Counted from the first letter of the stretch, positions 8,430 through 17,608 are shown. The stretch is 46,750 nt of DNA from Verrucomicrobiota bacterium (GCA_003152315.1 PLZV01000056.1:1-46750); one strand, 5' to 3'. Notes: generated by a model from the sequence alone, not told the origin. Numbers and translations: made by a program.

Positions 8430-9035
8430 ATGTTCACGGGAATTGTTGAAGAGGCCGGCCAGGTTGTGAGTATTCGTTCCGGCAAACGGTCAACGGAACT
8501 GACGGTTCGCGCCCCCAGGATTGGCCAATCGTTGCATATTGGGAACAGCGTGGCCGTCAACGGCGCGTGTCTGACCGTGGTTGCCAGACGCCGAGGCGCG
8601 CTTCGATTTGATGTGCTTAACGAAACTCTTCAGCGGACGAATCTTGAATTCGTGCAGGAAGGTTCCCTGGTGAATCTCGAACGCCCGCTCCGCGCGAATG
8701 CACGGCTTGACGGCCACTTTGTGCTCGGTCACGTCGACGGGCGTGGAAAAGTCCGGGCTTTCAAGCGTGAGGGCAAGGATTACGTGCTCGACGTCGAAGC
8801 ACCGCCAGCGGTCATGCGGTACGTCGTTGAGAAAGGCTCCATCGCCATTGATGGAATCAGCCTGACCGTCGCTGGCGTTCATCGAAATTGGTTTCGCATT
8901 TGGATCATTCCGCACACCTGTGAGATCACGAACTTGCAGGCATGTCGCGCCGGCGACCGGGTCAATCTTGAGGCGGATATTCTTGGCAAGTATGTCGAGC
9001 AATTGATGCGGAGGCCGCCGCGGGCGCGACGTTGA
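8430..9035 (+). CDS. ribE: Riboflavin synthase alpha chain
   Basis: This 201-residue enzyme makes riboflavin from two lumazine molecules. Two internal lumazine-binding repeats are visible: MFTGIVEEAGQV with SVAVNGACLTVV and DVLNETLQRT, then GHFVLGHVDGRG with GSIAIDGISLTV and IIPHTCEITNL. The length is standard. The ATG gives the canonical MFTGI start, 3 bp after the PfkB stop. It closes the rib series that began with ribBA at 2448; ribF is not in the window. Confidence 0.97.
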   Translation: MFTGIVEEAGQVVSIRSGKRSTELTVRAPRIGQSLHIGNSVAVNGACLTVVARRRGALRFDVLNETLQRTNLEFVQEGSLVNLERPLRANARLDGHFVLGHVDGRGKVRAFKREGKDYVLDVEAPPAVMRYVVEKGSIAIDGISLTVAGVHRNWFRIWIIPHTCEITNLQACRAGDRVNLEADILGKYVEQLMRRPPRARR

Positions 9036-9060
9036 CACTCCGCGTGCCGCCCTTTACACT
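9032..9060 (+). promoter_or_regulatory. Sigma-70-like promoter for zinc-ribbon gene
   Basis: TTGACA (9032-9037), a 17-bp spacer and TACACT (9055-9060) give a near-consensus promoter. The -35 box overlaps the ribE stop codon. Predicted start is near 9067, about 14 bases before the next ATG. It would let the zinc-ribbon gene be made independently of the rib operon. Confidence 0.7.
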
Positions 9061-9080
9061 AAATTGTAGAAAGAGAATTC

Positions 9081-9788
9081 ATGCTGCCTGTCATTGAAAA
9101 GTTGTTGGTACTGCAGGACCGTGACCGTCGCATCGCCCAGCTCAAGGCCGAGCGCACACGCATCCCCGAGCAGACCGCAGCCACGGAGCAAAGCCTGAAG
9201 GCTGGGTCCGCGCGCCTCGATTCGTTGCGCGACCAGGCCAAACATATCGAGGCCGACCGCAAAAAACTGGAGATTGATGTCGAGGCCAAGCGCGCTCAGA
9301 TCGCAAAATACCGGACGCAACTTTCCTTGATCAAGTCGAACACCGAATACCAGGCGTTGCTCAAGGAAATAGCCAAGGCCGAGCAGGAGATCGATGTGAT
9401 CGAGACTCACGAACTGGAAGTGATGGAGAAGAGCGATCAACTTCAGCCAGCCGTGAAGCAAGAGCAGGCCGCATTGAAAGAAATCACCGTGAAGGCGGAA
9501 GCTGAACGCGCGGAATTGCAGAAGCGCAGCGCGATGATCGAACAGGAACTGGTGAAACTGCAGACGGAACGCGGGACACTTGTGCAGGATGCCGATCCGG
9601 ATGCGCTTTACCGTTACGAACGCCTCATGCATAGCAAAAGTGATTTTGCGATTGTCCCCATCCGCAATGGCAACTGCGGTGGTTGTCACCTGAATATTCC
9701 ACCGCAACTCGTGCACAACGCCAAAAACGGAACCACGTTGACCAGTTGCGACTACTGCGGACGCATCTTATATTGGCAGCCAGAGTGA
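9081..9788 (+). CDS. Coiled-coil zinc-ribbon protein (CdsZ/DUF164-like)
   Basis: The 235-residue protein has a long Glu/Lys/Gln-rich coiled-coil hairpin (about 10-175) and a C-terminal zinc ribbon. The ribbon has two pairs of cysteines, CGGCHLNIPP and SCDYCGRILYW. This is the family of C4-type zinc ribbon proteins widespread in bacteria, including chlamydial CdsZ; its general role is poorly defined. It has its own promoter and an AGAAAGAG ribosome site. It ends about 60 bp before the RNase P RNA. The family call is firm; a molecular function is not claimed. Confidence 0.88.
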   Translation: MLPVIEKLLVLQDRDRRIAQLKAERTRIPEQTAATEQSLKAGSARLDSLRDQAKHIEADRKKLEIDVEAKRAQIAKYRTQLSLIKSNTEYQALLKEIAKAEQEIDVIETHELEVMEKSDQLQPAVKQEQAALKEITVKAEAERAELQKRSAMIEQELVKLQTERGTLVQDADPDALYRYERLMHSKSDFAIVPIRNGNCGGCHLNIPPQLVHNAKNGTTLTSCDYCGRILYWQPE

Positions 9789-9848
9789 TGAGCCACCGGA
9801 CCGCTGATGCGGGCGGCTGGCGCTTGTTGTTTGATTTCTATCAGTTTT

Positions 9849-10212
9849 GGAAGGGCGGATAGCCGCTGCCCCGGAAGTTCTCGGGGTGGAGGAAAGTCCA
9901 GACTCCATAGGGCGCGATGCCTTTCGCAAGCGAGGGCAGCTCGATGTAATGTCGGGTTGACAGACAGTGCCACAGAAAACAAACCGCCTGCCTCGTCAGC
10001 TTCTGGGGCGGGTAAGGGTGAAAAGGCGGGGTAAGAGCCCACCGCGCCGATAGCAATGTCGGCGGCACGGAAAACCTCATCGGGAGCAAGACCAAATAGG
10101 CGGCGAGACGCGGCCCGCGTCAATGCTCCGAAGCGATTCGGGGTGAGAGCTGCGGGTACAGGTCGCATAGATAAATGGCTATCAATAACAGAATCTGGCT
10201 TATAGCCCTTCC
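9849..10212 (+). ncRNA. rnpB: RNase P RNA (class A)
   Basis: The RNA of about 364 nt processes tRNA 5' ends. The 5' end GGAAGGGC can pair with the 3' end GCCCTTCC to form helix P1. The conserved core GAGGAAAGTCCAGACTCC is at about 9889-9906. The universal 3' part (ATCTGGCTTATAGCCC) precedes the P1 partner, and ACAG-type core bases are present. Exact ends are approximate, set by P1 pairing. It lies on the same strand between the zinc-ribbon and siroheme genes. No strong promoter was found in the 60 bp upstream. Confidence 0.95.
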
Positions 10213-10224
10213 AATGAACGGACG

Positions 10225-10252
10225 GCGGGGGTGACGATGGCGTCACCCCCGC
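10225..10252 (+). terminator. Perfect GC hairpin after rnpB
   Basis: A 12-bp perfect stem (GCGGGGGTGACG, loop ATGG, CGTCACCCCCGC) starts 12 bases after the RNase P RNA. It probably ends or stabilises that RNA. The T-run afterwards is weak (AATTTCG), so it is not a textbook terminator. It also buries the in-frame GTG (10231) and ATG (10237) codons upstream of the next gene. Confidence 0.65.
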
Positions 10253-10266
10253 AACCAATTTCGTTA

Positions 10267-10767
10267 ATGCGTTACCCACTTTTTCTCGACCTCACCAATC
10301 AATCCGCTGTCGTCATCGGCGCGGGCAGTGTCGCCGCGCGTAAAATTCGCACACTGCTCAGGGCCGAGGCGGTGGTGACGGTCATCAGCCCCCAAGTCAC
10401 CCAGTCCATCCGCCGACTCGCACAAACGAAACGTGTGCGCTGGGTCCGGAGACGCTACCGTCAGGGCGATCTTCGCGGTGCGCGACTGGCGATTGCCGCC
10501 ACCGATGACCTTGCGGTGAACCAGATCATCTGCGCCGAGGCAAAGCGCCGCAAGCTGCTGGTGAACTGTATCGTGCCGCCCTCTGCGGGCAACTTCTTCG
10601 TACCCTCACTGGTACGGCGCGGCGGAATCTCGCTGGCAATCTCCACGGGTGGCGCCAGTCCCGCCTTCGCCAAACGCCTGCGCCGCGATCTTGAACACTT
10701 TCTCGGCGACGAGTATCCTCGACTTCTGAAAGCGATGAGCGCGGCCCGCCGCGCGAAGAAGGCATAA
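10267..10767 (+). CDS. Precorrin-2 dehydrogenase (CysG N-domain/Met8-like)
   Basis: This 166-residue enzyme oxidises precorrin-2 to sirohydrochlorin for siroheme, and may chelate iron. It has the NAD-binding start YPLFLDLTNQSAVVIGAGSVAARK, then ATDDLAVNQ and the conserved NFFVPSLVRRGGISLAISTGGASPAFAKRLR block. The usual N-V-D-D motif is altered to VNCIVPPSAG. The ATG at 10267 fits the family start; in-frame GTG/ATG codons at 10231 and 10237 lie inside the hairpin. It abuts the HemX-like gene (TAAATG), heading a tetrapyrrole operon. Methylase partner is the CobA domain downstream. Confidence 0.9.
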   Translation: MRYPLFLDLTNQSAVVIGAGSVAARKIRTLLRAEAVVTVISPQVTQSIRRLAQTKRVRWVRRRYRQGDLRGARLAIAATDDLAVNQIICAEAKRRKLLVNCIVPPSAGNFFVPSLVRRGGISLAISTGGASPAFAKRLRRDLEHFLGDEYPRLLKAMSAARRAKKA

Positions 10768-11565
10768 ATGACTGACCGTACATTTCTCTGGCTCGCACAA
10801 GTGTTCTACGCCGTGAGTTGCGTCCTGACCCTGCGCCGAATGCGCGCCGGCAACAGCGGGGCGACGCTGCAACGTCTGAACTATGCGGCGATGGCGGTGG
10901 GCTTTGCACTACATACCGTCTTCCTCTATCTGCGCGGCAAGGCGGACGGGCGCTGCCCCTTGACGAACCTTTTCGAGACACAGGCATTTATCGCGTGGGC
11001 GGCCGTCTTGTTTTTCCTGCTCATCGGTCCGTCGTATCGTGTCTCGTTTCTCGGGGCGTTCACCGCACCCCTCGTGTTACTGATTTGCCTCGCGGCGTTG
11101 ATTCTACTCGTCGATGTGGTACAGGCGCATCCGGCGACGCGCAGCGCGTGGGTTGAATTTCATGCGGCGATTGCCATTCTCGCTTCGGGGGCATTCGCAT
11201 TGGCGTTTGTCACGGGCGCGATGTACTTGCACCAGGAGCGACAACTGAAGCGACGACGGCTCTCGTCGTCGTTCCTGCTTTTGCCGTCCATCGAGCAACT
11301 CGACACCATCAATATCCGGCTCTTGATCCTGGGATTTGTGATGCTAACCGCGGGAATGCTCGGCGGCCTTGTCTCGTACCACATCGTCGGACATTGGACG
11401 AAACCGAAAATCATCTGGGCGGTATCGGTGTGGATACTGTACGGCGCGCTGGTCTTGGGGCGAGGATTATGGGCCCTTCGCGGACGGAAGGTCGCGGTCG
11501 CCTCCATGGCGTCGTTCGTGCTCATGCTCGCCGGCTTCTGGGGAGTGAGCCTCCTCTGGCCATGA
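10768..11565 (+). CDS. HemX/CcsA-like membrane protein
   Basis: This 265-residue integral membrane protein has about eight hydrophobic segments, including the runs near residues 68-90, 98-118, 125-150 and 185-205. It belongs to the CcsA/HemX cytochrome c assembly superfamily, and HemX genes commonly sit directly before hemA, as here (the stop and the hemA ATG share ATGA). It may help with haem delivery or limit glutamyl-tRNA reductase levels; both roles are family knowledge, not shown here. No cytochrome c synthase WWD motif was recognised. Confidence 0.85.
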   Translation: MTDRTFLWLAQVFYAVSCVLTLRRMRAGNSGATLQRLNYAAMAVGFALHTVFLYLRGKADGRCPLTNLFETQAFIAWAAVLFFLLIGPSYRVSFLGAFTAPLVLLICLAALILLVDVVQAHPATRSAWVEFHAAIAILASGAFALAFVTGAMYLHQERQLKRRRLSSSFLLLPSIEQLDTINIRLLILGFVMLTAGMLGGLVSYHIVGHWTKPKIIWAVSVWILYGALVLGRGLWALRGRKVAVASMASFVLMLAGFWGVSLLWP

Positions 11566-12656
11566 ACCTGATCGTCATCGGCTTGAATCATCGCAGCGCG
11601 CCTGTGGAAGTACGCGAACGACTGGCTTTCGCAGCAGGCGGACTCGGTGAAGCGACGCGAGCACTTCTCAACGCCGCGCCCCTGCACGAAGCGGCGATTC
11701 TCTCCACTTGCAACCGCGTTGAGATCTACTGTCTGGCCACTAGCGCCGCTGAGGCCACGCAAGCCGCGCGTCAATTCCTCCACGACCACCACAAACTGAC
11801 GGATTCGGTTGACGCGTACCTCTACGAGCACCATGACCAGGAATGTATTCAACATCTTCTCGAGGTCGCCTGCGGGCTCGACTCAATGGTACTGGGGGAG
11901 ACGGAGATTCTCGGTCAGGTTAAGGACGCCTACCAGGTCGCCCAACAAGCCGGGGCGACGGGCGTTGTCCTCAACCGTCTTTTCCAGAAAGCTTTCTCCG
12001 CAGCCAAGCACATTCGTTCCAGCACTGCCATCACACGCGGTTCCACTTCCGTCGGTACCGTTGCCGTCGATCTCGCAGGAAAAATCTTCGGCAACCTCGG
12101 TAAATGCACGGTCATGGTCATCGGCACGGGTGAGATGAGCGGCGCGACCGCACGCGCCTTGCAGAGCCGGGGCGCGGGTACGATCCTGGTCTGCAGCCGC
12201 ACGCACGAGCGCGCTGAGGCATTGGCCACGCAACTGCAAGGACGTGCGATTTCGTACGATCAGTGGCCGACCGAATTTCCCGCCGTTGATATCGTCATTA
12301 GCTCAACGGCTGCGCCGCATCCGATTGTTACGAAGGAGAAGCTCATCCCGCTTATGAAAACGCGGCGCCAGCGCCCGCTGTTCCTCATCGACATTGCCGT
12401 GCCGCGTGATATTGAGCGAGCGTGCGGCGAACTAGAGAGCGTGTACCTTTATGACATTGACGATTTACAGCAAATTGCGCGCGAAAATATGACCGCTCGT
12501 GAACGGGAGATTGCCGCGTGCCAGGTCTTGATTGCCCAGCACCTCCAGCGCTTCGCCATTTGGCTGGAAAGCAACCGCACAGCGCTCGAGGAGCGCTATC
12601 GCAAGCGCACGGACGCGTCCCCCTTGTCGAAACCCGTACATACTCACGCGTCATGA
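11562..12656 (+). CDS. hemA: Glutamyl-tRNA reductase
   Basis: This 364-residue enzyme starts C5 tetrapyrrole synthesis by reducing glutamyl-tRNA to glutamate-1-semialdehyde. It has LNHRSAPVEVRERLAF, the active-site Cys in STCNRVEIY, GETEILGQVKDAY, the NADPH fold VMVIGTGEMSG and FLIDIAVPRDIE. It is somewhat shorter than the usual 410-430 residues, because the C-terminal dimerisation helix region is trimmed. The ATG at 11562 starts exactly at the conserved N-terminus and overlaps the previous stop. It overlaps hemC by 4 bp. Confidence 0.95.
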   Translation: MNLIVIGLNHRSAPVEVRERLAFAAGGLGEATRALLNAAPLHEAAILSTCNRVEIYCLATSAAEATQAARQFLHDHHKLTDSVDAYLYEHHDQECIQHLLEVACGLDSMVLGETEILGQVKDAYQVAQQAGATGVVLNRLFQKAFSAAKHIRSSTAITRGSTSVGTVAVDLAGKIFGNLGKCTVMVIGTGEMSGATARALQSRGAGTILVCSRTHERAEALATQLQGRAISYDQWPTEFPAVDIVISSTAAPHPIVTKEKLIPLMKTRRQRPLFLIDIAVPRDIERACGELESVYLYDIDDLQQIARENMTAREREIAACQVLIAQHLQRFAIWLESNRTALEERYRKRTDASPLSKPVHTHAS

Positions 12657-13552
12657 AGTCATTGACTATTGGCACACGGGGCAGCCCGCTTGCACTTGCG
12701 CAGGTGCAGATCATCCGCGATCTGCTGCAAAAAGCCTGCCCGGCCCTTCCTGTCGAAACGAAGATCATTAGCACGAGCGGCGATAACTTTACGAATCTCT
12801 CACTTACCACGGGCGGCGGCAAGGGATTGTTCACGAAGGAAATTGAGGACCAGCTTCTCCGCGGTGAAATTCACGTTGCAGTGCACAGCTTGAAGGATTT
12901 GCCCACAATTTTACCAGCGGGCTTGATGATTGGCGCCGTGCCATCGCGAGAGGATGTGCATGACGCGTTTATCTCGAAAAGGTTCGGGTCAATCCATGAG
13001 CTACCGAACGGCGCCCATGTGGCGACGAGCAGCATTCGACGGCGCGCGCAACTGCTGGCAAATCGGCCCGACCTGCAGATCGGGGAAATCCGCGGCAACG
13101 TGGAAACGCGGTTGCGCAAGCTTGCGGAAAACAGTTCGCTGGATGCGCTCATTCTCGCGGCGGCCGGCCTGCGCCGACTGGGGCTTTGGAAGACCTATGG
13201 CAATTTTCAGTGGCAGGAGATTGATTTTACGATCATGATTCCTGCCGTGGGGCAGGGAGCCATCGCCTGTGAAGTTCGGGAGTCCGACACAGTGACTTGT
13301 GAAACCATGGCACGCATCAACGATCCCGGCACGGCCGCGTGTACGACCGCGGAACGAGTGTTCCTGCAAGCGCTGGGCGGTGGCTGTCAGGTGCCGTATG
13401 CGGCGCACGCGACGGTGGAAGGCGAACACCTGCGTATGGTTGGCGCAACATTCAGTCCTGACGGGAAGAAAGTCAGCCGCGTTGAGATCGTCGGGTCAAA
13501 GAATGATCCATGTGACGTTGGGGAGCGAGCGGCGAAGCAGGTTCTTGGATGA
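12653..13552 (+). CDS. hemC: Hydroxymethylbilane synthase
   Basis: This 299-residue porphobilinogen deaminase links four porphobilinogens. It shows IGTRGSPLALAQ, STSGDNF, KGLFTKEIEDQL, AVHSLKDLPT, the Arg-rich TSSIRRRAQLL, RGNVETRLRKL and PAVGQGAIACE. The dipyrromethane-cofactor cysteine is in ALGGGCQVPYAAHA. Length is normal. It overlaps hemA and the cobA-hemD fusion by 4 bp each (ATGA), indicating translational coupling. Confidence 0.97.
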   Translation: MKSLTIGTRGSPLALAQVQIIRDLLQKACPALPVETKIISTSGDNFTNLSLTTGGGKGLFTKEIEDQLLRGEIHVAVHSLKDLPTILPAGLMIGAVPSREDVHDAFISKRFGSIHELPNGAHVATSSIRRRAQLLANRPDLQIGEIRGNVETRLRKLAENSSLDALILAAAGLRRLGLWKTYGNFQWQEIDFTIMIPAVGQGAIACEVRESDTVTCETMARINDPGTAACTTAERVFLQALGGGCQVPYAAHATVEGEHLRMVGATFSPDGKKVSRVEIVGSKNDPCDVGERAAKQVLG

Positions 13553-15075
13553 AGAACAAAGGCAAAGTCTATCTGGTAGGAGCGGGACCTGGCGACGCTG
13601 GTTTGATTACCGTGCGCGGTGTGGAATGCATTCAGGCGGCGGACGTGATTTTGTACGATAACCTGGTTAATGCCTCGCTGCTTCGCCATGCGCGGCCGGA
13701 TGCGGAACTGATTTTCGCGGGGAAGACAGCCAACAAGCACACACTCACGCAGGATGAGATCAATGCGTTGCTTGTCGAGAACGCCCGCGAAGGCCAGGTT
13801 GTCACGCGCTTGAAAGGTGGCGATCCGTTTGTCTTCGGTCGTGGCGGAGAAGAGGCGGAAGAACTGCAGAAGGCCGGGTTCGAATTCGAAGTTGTTCCGG
13901 GCATCAGTTCGTCGATTGCCGCGCCGGCATACGCGGGGATTCCCGTGACCCACCGGGGCGTGGCGACGGCATTTATGGTGATCACGGGGCACGAGGATCC
14001 GACGAAGGAAGAATCGCAAGTGGATTGGGCGAGCGTGGCGAAGTTTTTCGGGACGCGCGTGATCTTGATGGGTGTCGAGCGCATCGGAACAATTGCGGAC
14101 GAACTGATACGACATGGCGCGACGCCGGAAACGCCCGTGGCGATGGTGCGCTGGGGCACGACCGGGAAACAGCAGACGATTCAGGGTACGCTGGCCACCA
14201 TCGCCGGCGTCGCTGCGAAGGTGGATTTCAAGCCACCGGCCGTCACCGTTATCGGTGAGGTGGTTCGATTGCGCGAGAACCTGAATTGGTTCGAGCGCCG
14301 GCCGCTCTTTGGCAAGCGGATTGTCGTGACGCGCAGTCGTGAGCAGTCCAGTGACCTGGTGCGCCTGCTCGCTGACCTCGGCGCCGATGTGCTGGAGATT
14401 CCGACGATTCGCATCCAGCCGCCAAAGAAGGTCGCGCCATTACGCGAAGCGATCGCCGGCATTGGCGTATATGATTGGTTGGTCTTTACGAGCCCGAACG
14501 GCGTAGACGCGTTCTTCCGCGAATTCTTCGCGCGCTACAAGGACATTCGCGGGATCGGCGCCGTGAAAATCGCGACCATTGGCGCGGTGACAGCCCAGAA
14601 GGTCAGTGAATTAAACCTCGAAGTGGACTTGCAGCCCGAAGAGTTTACCACCGAGTCGCTGTTGGCTGAGTTCAAGAAGTCGGTGAGTTGCGACAATCTG
14701 AAAATGCTGCTGCCTCGCGCCGATCTGGCCGACGAGCGGCTGGCGCGCGGACTGGAGGATCAGGGTGCGATCGTCGACGATCTGGATGCCTACCAGACCG
14801 TGCCCGACACGGAGGACCGTAACGGTCATCGCGCGCGGCTACACAGCGAGGGCGCTGATCTGGTAACATTCACGAGTTCATCGACCGTAATAAATTTCTG
14901 CAATCTGTTGGACGTGCCCGGATTGCGCGCGAAATTTCCGCAGATGCGGTTTGTCAGTATTGGGCCGCAAACGTCGCTGGCGGCACGCGACAAAGGTCTG
15001 GAAATTGCCGTGGAAGCAAACGTGCATACAATCCCCGGTCTGGTGGACGCGATCATGACGCTCGCGATAAAGTAA
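13549..15075 (+). CDS. cobA/hemD: CobA-HemD fusion: uroporphyrinogen methylase/synthase
   Basis: The 508-residue protein has two enzymes. Residues 1 to about 245 are a SAM-dependent uroporphyrinogen-III C-methyltransferase, with VYLVGAGPGDAGLITVRG, GGDPFVFGRGGEEAE, the PGISSSIAAPAYAGIPVTHR block and VTVIGEVVRLR. Residues from about 255 are uroporphyrinogen-III synthase, with RIVVTRSREQSSDL, DWLVFTSPNGVDAFF and LVTFTSSSTVINF. The fusion makes uroporphyrinogen III and diverts it to siroheme. This arrangement is known in several phyla. It overlaps hemC by 4 bp and the DUF1992 gene by 1 bp. Confidence 0.96.
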   Translation: MKNKGKVYLVGAGPGDAGLITVRGVECIQAADVILYDNLVNASLLRHARPDAELIFAGKTANKHTLTQDEINALLVENAREGQVVTRLKGGDPFVFGRGGEEAEELQKAGFEFEVVPGISSSIAAPAYAGIPVTHRGVATAFMVITGHEDPTKEESQVDWASVAKFFGTRVILMGVERIGTIADELIRHGATPETPVAMVRWGTTGKQQTIQGTLATIAGVAAKVDFKPPAVTVIGEVVRLRENLNWFERRPLFGKRIVVTRSREQSSDLVRLLADLGADVLEIPTIRIQPPKKVAPLREAIAGIGVYDWLVFTSPNGVDAFFREFFARYKDIRGIGAVKIATIGAVTAQKVSELNLEVDLQPEEFTTESLLAEFKKSVSCDNLKMLLPRADLADERLARGLEDQGAIVDDLDAYQTVPDTEDRNGHRARLHSEGADLVTFTSSSTVINFCNLLDVPGLRAKFPQMRFVSIGPQTSLAARDKGLEIAVEANVHTIPGLVDAIMTLAIK

Positions 15076-15302
15076 TGCTCGGCGCAATTCCAATTATCGC
15101 CGACAACCGGATCCGCGCTGCGATGGAGCAGGGGGAGTTTGAACACCTCGAAGGCGCCGGCCAACCGCTTCGGTATCTCGACGGCCATTACGATCCCGAC
15201 TGGTGGCTCAAGCAAATGCTGCAACGCGAGCAGCTAACAGCCGACGACGTGTCAATCGCCCGCGAAAAATTGAAGCAGGCGCGCTCACAAAGGAACCCAT
15301 GA
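15075..15302 (+). CDS. DUF1992 (DnaJC28-like) small protein
   Basis: This 75-residue protein carries the DUF1992 signature: ADNRIRAAMEQGEFEHLEGAG followed by QPL and, later, WWLKQMLQREQL. The family occurs in bacteria and in DnaJC28 of animals; its role is unknown. It overlaps the cobA-hemD stop by one base (TAATG) and the TPR gene by 4 bp. It therefore looks like a passenger of the tetrapyrrole operon rather than a pathway enzyme. Confidence 0.8.
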   Translation: MLGAIPIIADNRIRAAMEQGEFEHLEGAGQPLRYLDGHYDPDWWLKQMLQREQLTADDVSIAREKLKQARSQRNP

Positions 15303-15646
15303 CCAAGGAAGAACACTACGACCAGGGAATGGCAGAGTTCGCGATGGCCGAGTACGAGAAGGCCATCGAGTGCTATCGGAAAGCCGTGGAACTCGCTCCG
15401 GATTATTTCGACGCGTGGCACGCGCTCGGGATGGCCTATCTGCGCGCCAACAAAATTCCCGATGCGATCGAAGCCGGCAAACGCGCCGTCGCAATCAATC
15501 CAAACGACATGCTCGCGCACACCAGCCTCTCGATGTACTACATGAAAGCGGGCGACAAGGCCACCGCTGAGAAAGAAAAAGGCCTGGCGACCGTGCTCTC
15601 GTGGGGTGGAAAAATTGATCAGCTAAAGGACCCGCCGAAACCGTAG
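15299..15646 (+). CDS. Small TPR protein
   Basis: This 115-residue soluble protein has two or three tetratricopeptide repeats. Examples are YDQGMAEFAMAEYEKAIECY with KAVELAPDYF, then AWHALGMAYLRAN, IPDAIEAGKRAVAINPND, then AHTSLSMYYMKAGD. TPRs mediate protein-protein contact. The ATG at 15299 overlaps the DUF1992 stop by 4 bp, which decides the start over an earlier in-frame ATG at 15203. It is the last gene of the forward operon and faces sppA across 6 bp. Confidence 0.85.
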   Translation: MTKEEHYDQGMAEFAMAEYEKAIECYRKAVELAPDYFDAWHALGMAYLRANKIPDAIEAGKRAVAINPNDMLAHTSLSMYYMKAGDKATAEKEKGLATVLSWGGKIDQLKDPPKP

Positions 15647-15652
15647 CCGCGC

Positions 15653-16702
15653 TCACTGGAACATGTACGACGGCAGGAAGTACAACTTCCCCGACTGCAC
15701 CTTGAATTGATTCGGCGTCAGCTGAATCTGAATCTTCGCCCGGTCATTCTTGCCCCACAACCGCAGCAGGTTGCGAATCGAAAACGGCTCCGCGTAGCGA
15801 ATGACCCGCGCCTTCTTGATCTTGGCCAGATCCTCGGCCTTGTCGATGGCATCGTCGAAATAACCCACCCCGTCCACAAAGCCCGCCTCCAGCGCCTGTT
15901 TGCCCGAAAGAATCCGCCCATCCGCCAGGCCGTTCTTCAGCTCATCAACTTTCATATCCCGCTCATCGGCCACGATGCCGACGAACTTCTCGTACACTTC
16001 CATGATCAATCCCTGCACCAGCGCCTTCTCGTCCTCCGTCGGCTCCCGCGCGGGATTCATGATGTCTTTGTACTTGCCCGACTTGAACGTATAAAACTTG
16101 ATCCCAATCTTGTCCGCCAACTCGCCATACGTGAAGCTCTCCATAATCACCCCAATGCTCCCGGTGATGCTCAGCTCATTCGCCATCAAATAATCCGCGC
16201 CGACCGCAATGTAATACGCGCCCGATGCCCCCACCGTGTCGATGCTCGCGACGACCGGCTTCTTGTCGCGCGCCGCCACGACCGCCTGGTAAATCTCATC
16301 CGACGCCACCACTTCGCCGCCCGGCGAATTGATCCGCAAAATAATTGCCTTCACGTGCTTGTCATCCACGGCTTGCTGAAGCTGGTCTTCGATGTCCGCC
16401 ACCATCCCGCCCTCGCCGGCGGCGCTGTCCTCCGACGAACTGATCACCCCCGACACATAGATCACCGCAATCTTGTCTTTCGCATCTTCCTCGCCATCCA
16501 CAAACTGCTCTTCGTAACGGCTGCGCTGGCTCACGCTGAGCCCGCCACCATGGCCTTTGCCAAACCAAAAACCAAACAACGCCAGGTTCGCCAGCACACT
16601 CAGGAAAAGGAAGAGGGTGATAATGACCGCGTAAACAATCCAGCCCCACCGCCTGCGTGGCGGCGGACTCTGGCTGGCCTGATAAAGCGGGGGTGCGTCC
16701 AC
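15653..16702 (-). CDS. sppA: Signal peptide peptidase SppA (S49)
   Basis: This membrane-anchored serine peptidase of about 349 residues degrades cleaved signal peptides. An N-terminal membrane segment ([20 protein letters not shown]) leads to the S49 domain with [15 protein letters not shown], the nucleophile Ser in [21 protein letters not shown] and the catalytic Lys region [12 protein letters not shown]. One catalytic domain only, so it is the short single-domain type. An ATG further upstream would overlap trpG on the other strand, so I prefer the GTG at 16702; the true start is uncertain. It is divergent from trpG and converges on the TPR gene. Confidence 0.92.
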   Translation of the reverse strand: MDAPPLYQASQSPPPRRRWGWIVYAVIITLFLFLSVLANLALFGFWFGKGHGGGLSVSQRSRYEEQFVDGEEDAKDKIAVIYVSGVISSSEDSAAGEGGMVADIEDQLQQAVDDKHVKAIILRINSPGGEVVASDEIYQAVVAARDKKPVVASIDTVGASGAYYIAVGADYLMANELSITGSIGVIMESFTYGELADKIGIKFYTFKSGKYKDIMNPAREPTEDEKALVQGLIMEVYEKFVGIVADERDMKVDELKNGLADGRILSGKQALEAGFVDGVGYFDDAIDKAEDLAKIKKARVIRYAEPFSIRNLLRLWGKNDRAKIQIQLTPNQFKVQSGKLYFLPSYMFQ

Positions 16703-16802
16703 GAACAGTACATTGCACAACGAATTCAACCGCCGCAAGTGCAAAAGCAGGAAAACCTTTTTCACTTGGTCGCCACGCAAAATTGGCGTACCTTGGCGCG
16801 CC

Positions 16803-17375
16803 ATGTTGCTCGTCATCGACAACTACGACAGCTTCACCTACAACCTCGTCCAATACCTCGGCGAGTTGGGGGTGGAGATGAAAATTTCCCGCAATGACGA
16901 GATCACGATCGAACAGATCCGTCAGTTGAAACCGTCGCGCATCCTCATTTCCCCCGGCCCATGTTCCCCGCGCGAATCGGGCCTGTCCAACGACATCATC
17001 AAAACCTTCGGCCCGACCATCCCCACCTTCGGCGTCTGCCTCGGCCACCAATGCATGGGCCACGTCTTCGGCGGCGAAGTCGTCCGCGCCGACCGTCTCA
17101 TGCACGGCAAAACCTCGCCGATCTACCACAACGGCCGCGACCTCTTCGCCGGCATGCCCAACCCTTTCACCGCCACGCGCTATCACTCCCTCCTCATCAA
17201 ACGCGACACCTTGCCGGAAACCCTCGAGATCACCGCCGAAACCAAACCCGAAGGCGAAATCATGGGCATCCGTCACAAAACGCACCCCATCTGGGGCGTC
17301 CAATTCCACCCCGAATCCATCTTGACGCAAGAGGGCAGAACCATCCTCTCCAACTTCCTCAGATTGACGAAGTAG
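16803..17375 (+). CDS. trpG: Anthranilate/aminodeoxychorismate synthase glutaminase
   Basis: This 190-residue class-I glutamine amidotransferase supplies ammonia to the TrpE or PabB partner. The triad is visible: nucleophile C79 in FGVCLGHQ, with H169 and E171 in FHPES. The start [15 protein letters not shown] is diagnostic of the TrpG/PabA group. Which of the two it serves cannot be decided, since neither trpE nor pabB is nearby. The ATG at 16803 is used; in-frame upstream codons belong to the divergent sppA leader. Confidence 0.93.
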   Translation: MLLVIDNYDSFTYNLVQYLGELGVEMKISRNDEITIEQIRQLKPSRILISPGPCSPRESGLSNDIIKTFGPTIPTFGVCLGHQCMGHVFGGEVVRADRLMHGKTSPIYHNGRDLFAGMPNPFTATRYHSLLIKRDTLPETLEITAETKPEGEIMGIRHKTHPIWGVQFHPESILTQEGRTILSNFLRLTK

Positions 17376-17400
17376 TCTGGTGCGGAGTAGGGAACACCCG

Positions 17401-17430
17401 TGGAGGGCCACGCTCCGTCGTGGCCGTCTG
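17401..17430. repeat. REP-like palindrome (type 1, half copy)
   Basis: TGGAGGGCCACGCTCCGTCG continues to TGGCCGTCTG. The stem is GGCCACG/CGTGGCC (17406-17425) with loop CTCCGT. It matches the left half of the element at 2294 with one loop change. Confidence 0.7.
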
Positions 17431-17573
17431 CGTTCGTCAATTACCACCCCCCTGTCCACCACGTCCATTCTGTCCATTCCATCCGTGTTCGTCTGTGTAG
17501 GTCCGTGTTTTTGCCCCGAAACCAACCCAATTTCCCTCTCCGAAGCCCCTCGCGCCCTCATTTGCCCCTCCCG

Positions 17574-17608
17574 GTGGGTTCGTTTTCCAAAACGAACCCA
17601 CAGTTTTT
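17574..17608 (+). terminator. T-tailed perfect hairpin
   Basis: A 13-bp perfect stem (GTGGGTTCGTTTT and AAAACGAACCCAC, two-base loop CC) is followed by AGTTTTT. It looks like an intrinsic terminator about 200 bp after trpG. A direct partial copy of the left arm at 17676 suggests it may also be part of a dispersed repeat. Confidence 0.6.

Noticed and set aside
15707-16897. A 396-codon plus-strand frame
   Set aside because: It is antisense to sppA, is His/Arg-rich and has no motif.
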